This document shows positions 57,691-64,000 of a stretch of DNA of 64,000 nt, one piece after another. How positions within the stretch are numbered: the first letter of the stretch is position 1; each line of letters begins with the position of its first letter. A program made the position numbers and the translations under genes. The notes under the pieces are model-generated. The model was not told the origin of the DNA, did no database searches, and saw nothing but the letters and a program-made list of their open reading frames with translations. Source of the DNA: Monarcha castaneiventris obscurior (taxonomy: Eukaryota > Chordata > Aves > Passeriformes > Monarchidae); the NCBI GenBank assembly GCA_026261815.1, contig JAMPIT010000894.1, forward strand, positions 53,879,147 to 53,943,146, given 5' to 3'.

Positions 57691-59989
57691 CTGGTGGTCA
57701 TATGTTTTATTAAGATAGTGATGTTGCTTGTGCTGCTGTTGTCAGGCAGAAAGGTCACTGTTCTCATGACAGTCTGCTACAAGGCAATCTTTTGAAGATA
57801 CTCACCAGTGGACAGAATATTATACAGTTAATTCTCTGGGTAAATTTAGCTTAGTTCCCCAGCCACATCCTGTGTTTCAGCATCCAAAATGCATGGCAAA
57901 TTCTATGAAAAAGATTTACTTCCTTCAAGCCATTACTCTGTTTACAGACATTCCTAATATAATTAATTCAGATTCATAATGCCTGTCACAAATGACAAAA
58001 GTAATTAATTCTGAAATTTGGACTGGGGGGTTTTATGTGGAATACCTGCCTTTGGGGGATTATGTCTCAAAACCATTTTGGGTCATCGTTTATTGTGTCT
58101 GAGTCTAATAGCAGGTTTTCTAAGGTTTCAATTATGATGCTTGAATAATGTAGAAAGCAAAGAAAAAGTAATGGTTCTACGTTTATGGTATTAATTTCAG
58201 TCAGCAGAGAAGGAACACTCTGCACTGGGGGCTGTAAACATGCCACCTGCTTTATTCCCTGGAGCCTGCACACAAAAGTAGGCTGCGTTTTCAAAACTGG
58301 GTAAAAGTTTCTCATGTGAACAGGCAATTAAAAAACCAATATGACTTGCATGCTGAAATACAATTAGTGCACACCAGCAAATGTGTGTGCCTTGATTTGG
58401 TTTTATGCTTTGGTTTTTTTTTTCCTGTTCTTGAAGACTTTTGAATGAAGTCCATCTATATTTGCTTTCTATATTATCATGTGTAATATTGGAGATCTGG
58501 ATCCAGTAACTCTTAATCTTGAAAGATTCCTGTAATTCCATTTGCGAACTATGATACTGGAATGGCAGAAAACTTTTCAAAAGTCTGGAGATAGTATCTT
58601 CTGACTTAATAGTTAGATGCAAAGATTTTTATATTGTAAGTTAGGAAAGCTTAGTCTGATGTGATGAATGCATAGTCTGATTGTAAGTTTGAATAATTTA
58701 GTGCTATTTGCTTTTCTTAGGCTTTTTCATTCCTCTACTTTAGACTTTCTGCACATTACCATTTTCTGTGCTTTTTTATTTGTTAATAACAGCTGATTTC
58801 CAAACCTGATGGATTGTAAAATCTGATTTATGTCTGTATGCAACAACAATTTAACACATGGTCATCTGAAAGTCACACTGTATCAAACCTTAAGGGTGGA
58901 AAATTTGTGTCCTAGTGCCTGAATAGATGACTTGAACCTGCTAATGACACCTCTTCTATTTTTACTTCTTGTACCATTATTACTAAGACTTGTGTCATCA
59001 TTATACTGGGTTAATTGCTGACTGTAGGTGACTAAGAAATGGTGGTTTTCAGTTTATGAACCAGTGCCCAGAAGTGAAAGGAGCTTTACTTTAAATAATT
59101 TTAAAGGTAGCATAGTAAATGAAGGGAAAGTTTGCAGATGCAATGAAAAGGTTTCCAGCTCTGCAGTAAATTAAGTGGGCAAAGAGGAGTTTATCATGGG
59201 TGGTGTGATGAGATGCTGTCTCTCTGGAGTATTAAAAAAAGGGGAAAATCAATGAAAATGCATTAGAGACCATGCAGCAACCATCCTGCTGTCTAGGGAT
59301 ATGAGCTATATGGCCCAGAAGGCCCTTTCTTTTCCTGAAATATGTGATTCTGTCCTTCAGCAACTAAACTCATTTTTCTTATGTTTCTTTAACTTTGCTC
59401 TGGTGTTTTCTTTTCTGATACAGGAGTTTCACAACTCTTTTGGTTAAAAGCAAGCAGAGTTAGTGTGAGAAGAAGAATGCTTTATTTATTCATTTATTTA
59501 AATTGGTCAGATGAGACATTTTGTGTGAGTCCTATAGTAAATGCTCAGTCTAAAAAAAAGAAAAGGTTGTGAACAGTGAGGCCTCACCCTGGAACTTACT
59601 CTAGTGTTAAACCCAGTCGGCTTCACGAGTGGGAGCTCACAGAATAACTGTCTGCTGCTGATCACTCAGAGTTTGCCTCAGTTAAATGCTTTTCCTTGGT
59701 CACTGGCTCCAGGCAAACCTACTTGAAGCTCCTTTCTTTCTGCAGAACACTTATGCCCAGGGCACATACTTGAAAGTAAGAAACTTTGATCTGGGCAATC
59801 CAAGATGACAAAGTTAGGGGCTAGGAGAAGTCTGACAAAGCCAGCATATTGAACTGCTGAAAGAGCTAACCATGGCTGTGGCTTCTGCAGGGCATTGTCC
59901 ATGTGCTGCTTCTAAGGCTTTCTGTACTGGGCAAATAAAAATATGATGCTAGAAAATATCTTAACTCTGTATCACTGTTTTCTTTTCAG
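57691..59989. other. AT-rich intergenic sequence with a possible old CR1 tail
   Basis: Near 59270-59360 a stretch (GCCCAGAAGGCCCTTTCTTT, TGTGATTCTGTCC) may be a very diverged CR1 3' end. Otherwise nothing is recognised. Confidence 0.4.
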
Positions 59990-60102
59990 TGAACAGGTGA
60001 TCTCATGCAAGGCCCTGAGCTACAGTGAAGGTGTGGCTACCACCATCCTCAGCAGTTATGAGGCTAAAAAGACACAAGGCAATCATGAACTTGTGCTTAA
60101 AG
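59990..60102 (+). CDS. Candidate exon, unknown gene
   Basis: The best-looking splice pair in the right half: a polypyrimidine tract TGTTTTCTTTTCAG before it and donor AAAG/GTAAGT after it. Only one of three frames is open across it: EQVISCKALSYSEGVATTIL followed by SSYEAKKTQGNHELVLK. I recognise no family. It could be an exon of a gene extending right, a non-coding RNA exon, or chance. Confidence 0.35.
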
Positions 60103-63100
60103 GTAAGTATGAAGTCATTTATACTTTGGAGTATGTAAGAAAACAACTGAGTATAGATTAGGTACTGCACCTTTCTTGAGGGTGGATGTATAAATTGCTT
60201 GTGTCCCTGTAAATTGGATTTTCTCTTTTGCTTTGGGCTGGCTGATGTGCCTGTAGTAACTGGCTCTCTTCATTTAGGAAGGCTAATGCTGTTTTGCCAT
60301 GTGAATGGAAGGATGCTTTCTACTGGAGTGAGGGAAAAGCAAAAATTGTAATGCCTTTCCCTCACCTACTCTATATATAATGTACCTGTGCTGAGCTGAG
60401 CACAGCTCATCCCACTGAGTCATGAGGTGAAGTGAAAAACGACAGACAGGAATCATTACTGTGACAGCCCCACAGTGAATGTAGGGAACATATGACTCAC
60501 TGCAGCTCCCAGAGTTCAGTGACTCAAATCCAGAAGCAGATGGCCTTTTTGTTTATCTCTATGGGTGAAATGGAGTAACAGTCCCTTTGTGCTCTGGAGA
60601 CTGCCTGCTGTGTTGATAGGAAAAAATATCCATGTGCCTCTCTACAAGACTTTTTGCTTTCAAGCAAGGCACAAGGAAAAATGATAGGAACAAGATAATG
60701 GGGGTTATATTTTTTCTCTCTCCTCCACTCCCCCTTTGTATTTTAGGGCATTTAGAGCTCTTTCTCTCTCTTAATGTGCCAATAATTTTTGGTTGCCCTA
60801 CTTTATGTGCAGCTCAAATGAAGGAGGCCATTGGCCTTTGACAGTGAGAAGCAGAGGATTCACAAGGGGGCAGCTGCAGGCACTTTGCAACAGGAAGCTT
60901 TCTGAGGCTTTCCTGGGCAGCCACCATTTCTTCATTATCTGTAACTAAGCAGTCTGTGATGCAGATAAAACACTGACACCGAAATGGATTGTGGACTGCC
61001 TCCCTCTCCTTCCTGAAGGAGCTGCCACTTGATTCAGGCATGCTGGAATCCTCTGTCATTCCTTCCTTCCTGCAACACTTTGCATGGGGGCAGATTAGGT
61101 GGATGGGAGCCCTTAACCTTTGTTTATTAAGGTATTCTTTGACCTTCTTTCAGGTGCCCCTATCTTAAGCCAAAAGATGGTTGTACTTCTCTTTGGTTTT
61201 AAACAACAAATAAAAACTTGGTGAGTGCTCTTGGTTGTTGTTACAACTTGCTCTCTGCCTGACTTAGCCAACAGACTTAATATCAAGGAATTTTGTAGCT
61301 GAGACACTATTTCAGATGTTTAGTGACTCTCTAAGTTCATGTGAGTACAGTTACTTGCAAACTGGATTTAAAATAATGATTGTGAAAACTCAGGTTTTGT
61401 CCAAAATCCAGATATTTTCGAATGTTGCAGAGAAAAAATTTAACTGTAGGGACTGCAACCTAAGGAAGTAAGAATATTACTGAACTAATGTCTCTGGCTT
61501 TCTCTGCTGCAAAAATCTGCTATCTTGGGTCCTATGTGCATCCCAGTGCTGCAGGACAAGTTTAAAACTAAGGCAATGATTCATCATGTGCAATGCTGTT
61601 CCATTTTAGCTTTGGCAGATGTTTTGAAAATGAGTAAATGACTTTATAGAATTAGGTTCAGGAACAAAAGCATCAGAGACCTTGACACTCTATTCTTTCC
61701 TTCCACTGGAATTACAAAAAGTGGTATTGGAATGTCATCTAATTATCCTCATCTATTGTTTAGTATGTTGTGCTGTCTAATTTTTGACAAACTTGTCTAT
61801 GCAAGAATGCTTACTTTAAAAAAAGCAAAATTAGAGATGGAGAAGGCTCTTGCCAGGGCTGTTTACACCTTCAGGGTAGGGGCTGAGATGTTTATGCCAG
61901 TTAATTCTTTACTGTGTGTTCAACAGGATGCAAAACAGGCATACAATGCAGTCATCTAAAAGGAAATTATTTTCTGTGTTTGCTATTCTGAAAGTAAATG
62001 AGTTGATTTTTCAGTGAATGGGGGATTCATTTCAATTTACATGCAGGGCCCTTTTTTACATAAAGCAAGTACAGTCCTGAATTATTCATGTTTTTTTCAT
62101 TTTTTTCAGTGGTTGGTTAACCTGGAAGGAAAGAAACTGGAGTTTATTCTACAGGCACTCCCTCTTTATTGCCAGAATGGGAACATTTTTCTGATAATTA
62201 TAGTTTTACTAATTACACTTATTTGTTTAATCCTCATAAGAAGAATATTATTTCAGTCTAGTTTGCTGTTTGACACTGCAGCTAAATTATGAATTATAAG
62301 CAGGAAAGAGGTCAAGTCTATTTGTGTGATCTTGTCCCTGATTCTCTGTTGAGTTCCTGTGAGGTTCTTCCTGAAAGAAAGCTCAGTCAGTTTTACATAA
62401 TTCAAACAGGCTACAGACCTTATACTTGTACAGTGCAGAGATGCACCTTATGGGAAAGATTCTAGGATTTCTAGCCCTACTACTTCTTGCAGCTTGCTAT
62501 CACAGTTTGTTTGATTTTATTGCTTTGTTAGTAAAATCCTAATGTCTTTCTGTCAAGTTAATTCTCACTGGCAAATGTAGAGGACTGCTTTATTTTGTTC
62601 TGCTTAGAGACAGTGTTTTCTTTTTTAAACTAAGAATGGGCTTGTTCTTTCTTCACAGAGAATAAAGAAACAGATCCAAAATGCTTCTAAAGGATGCAAT
62701 CTCTTTGTTGGTTTAAGCAGACCTTGATCAGGCTTTCTGCTAGAAAACTTCAGAATTTGAATACACCAGCAAAGTACTAATCCCAGTTCTAGATTGTCAT
62801 TGGATTCCCATTCTCTTCCTAGGTGAGTTAACTTGTTTTACTCACAACATACAGAAGGTCGAGCAAAATCCCTTTAACCACTTTAAGTTTGTATACAGTT
62901 CTGGTTTATTTGAGTTTTTTAATGTGTGTAAAATCAGAATGTTTGGCAGTGAGTGAGGAAAAGGGAAAATAATTATACAATGTCATGACTAACTGTGTAA
63001 AGTTCAGTGAATCTTAAAAATTCTTAAACATGCTAAACTGAAGATACCCAACAAAGAATTTATATGGAGTAAAAATCATCATTTAACAGATATGTAAAGG

Positions 63101-64000
63101 CAGGAAAAGTTCCATTCATGTAACCATTCAGGCTGTTTCTCAAGAAGCTTGAATTCATCCACTGGTTGATATCACATCAGGTAGGCAGACTCCTATTTTC
63201 TCACTGAGAAATAGCCCTCTTAAGGAAACTGGCTGAATCACCTCATGGTTGCTTGCTTTTTGCCAATCATAATTCGTGTCTTCCCATTGGGTTGGGTATG
63301 GCAGTTATCTAATTGTCTATTTCAAAATGGAGTGTATTTATTATGTTAAGGGATTGGCATTTGGGAACGTTATCCCTTCTCTTTTTTCATAAATGATTTA
63401 TCAACTCTCTTATTGCTTGCATGTTCATTATTGTGCTTCCCAAAAGATTTTTCTAGAGTCCTCTTTTGAAAGGAAGAAGATGAACAAAGCTTGGTATTTG
63501 ACCAGTAATTTACTTATATCTCTTAAGCAACATTTTTTAGGTGCTGAAACTTCCTTAATAGTTCCAGAGGGAAAACAAAGAGGTTAGGGCTTGTGTCTTT
63601 GGGTCCTAATTTGTTACAGCTTCCAAGGTAGTCCTATAGTTTATCCCATTTTACCTTCTACATGGTTGTTATACCTATACTTTTGTGATTGCAAGAATAT
63701 ACTGATGTCCTTGGATCTTTCTGCAGACAGAGAGACTTCTGAGTGTGTGAAGTATTACAGAACTACTCAGAAGAGAGTTGCCATTTTCTCAAGATCTATC
63801 AAGTGATGTACTTACTCTACCAAGTGCTTCCTACTGGCCCGTATGCCTTCTTGTGGGATAATTCATTGCTTTTTACCAAGAGAAAGCTGAAGCAGTCATT
63901 TGTTAAACCTCCTAGATGGGATTGGTGTCAGAGCAATATTTAACATTTTGGATTGCTCGTCACTCAGATTGGCATGTGCCACCTCTCCTCACATAAACCA
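60103..64000. other. AT-rich intergenic sequence
   Basis: No feature recognised. The neighbouring gene expected upstream of BUB1B in vertebrates (BMF, head to head) is not visible in the window. Confidence 0.5.

Overview
The window is bird genomic DNA. It carries several CR1 retrotransposon 3' ends with the octamer-like ATTCTATGATT tail, several avian-type endogenous retrovirus LTRs, and one multi-exon vertebrate gene, the mitotic checkpoint gene BUB1B (BUBR1). BUB1B lies on the minus strand with its 5' end near 18-19.5 kb and its last kinase exons beyond base 1. I could place 20 consecutive coding exons with canonical splice sites. All exon phases agree except at one junction. The exons encode the first KEN box, the TPR region, the second KEN box, ABBA-like motifs, the GLEBS (BUB3-binding) motif, a coiled coil and the start of the C-terminal pseudokinase domain.

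Layout. 1-2.5 kb is intron of BUB1B plus a 439-bp LTR-like insertion. 2.5-17.9 kb holds the BUB1B exons. 17.9-19.5 kb is a GC-rich leader with a minisatellite and a cell-cycle type promoter (ZNF143-like site, two CCAAT boxes, CHR). From 19.9 to 28.17 kb the whole block 7.04-19.9 kb is repeated in tandem. The junction sits in a 5-bp microhomology (AGTAT). This upstream second copy is a decayed partial BUB1B: it has lost the TPR exons, most of the KEN2 exon, GLEBS, the coiled coil, one splice acceptor and the CHR element, and it has gained a 651-bp solo LTR. It ends where the parent unit starts, so it never contained the kinase exons.

28.2-40.5 kb is a GC-rich, gene-poor stretch packed with LTR fragments and tandem repeats. 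These include LTR remnants with possible primer-binding sites, a GC-rich inverted repeat pair carrying clusters of YY1-like motifs, an SmaI-site minisatellite, a purine-rich tract, a ~40-bp AT-rich degenerate tandem array, and an avian LTR in which a 40-bp unit has expanded to about 13 copies. The long open frames here come from the repeats and are not genes.

40.5-64 kb is AT-rich and mostly intergenic: CR1 fragments, one ERVL-type LTR, a (TTTA)n microsatellite, and two weak exon candidates on the plus strand that I do not recognise.

The most notable feature is the tandem partial duplication of a spindle-checkpoint gene. The upstream copy retains the KEN1 box and ABBA-like motifs but lacks TPR, GLEBS and kinase parts. 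Whether it is transcribed, alone or spliced into the downstream intact copy, cannot be told from sequence.
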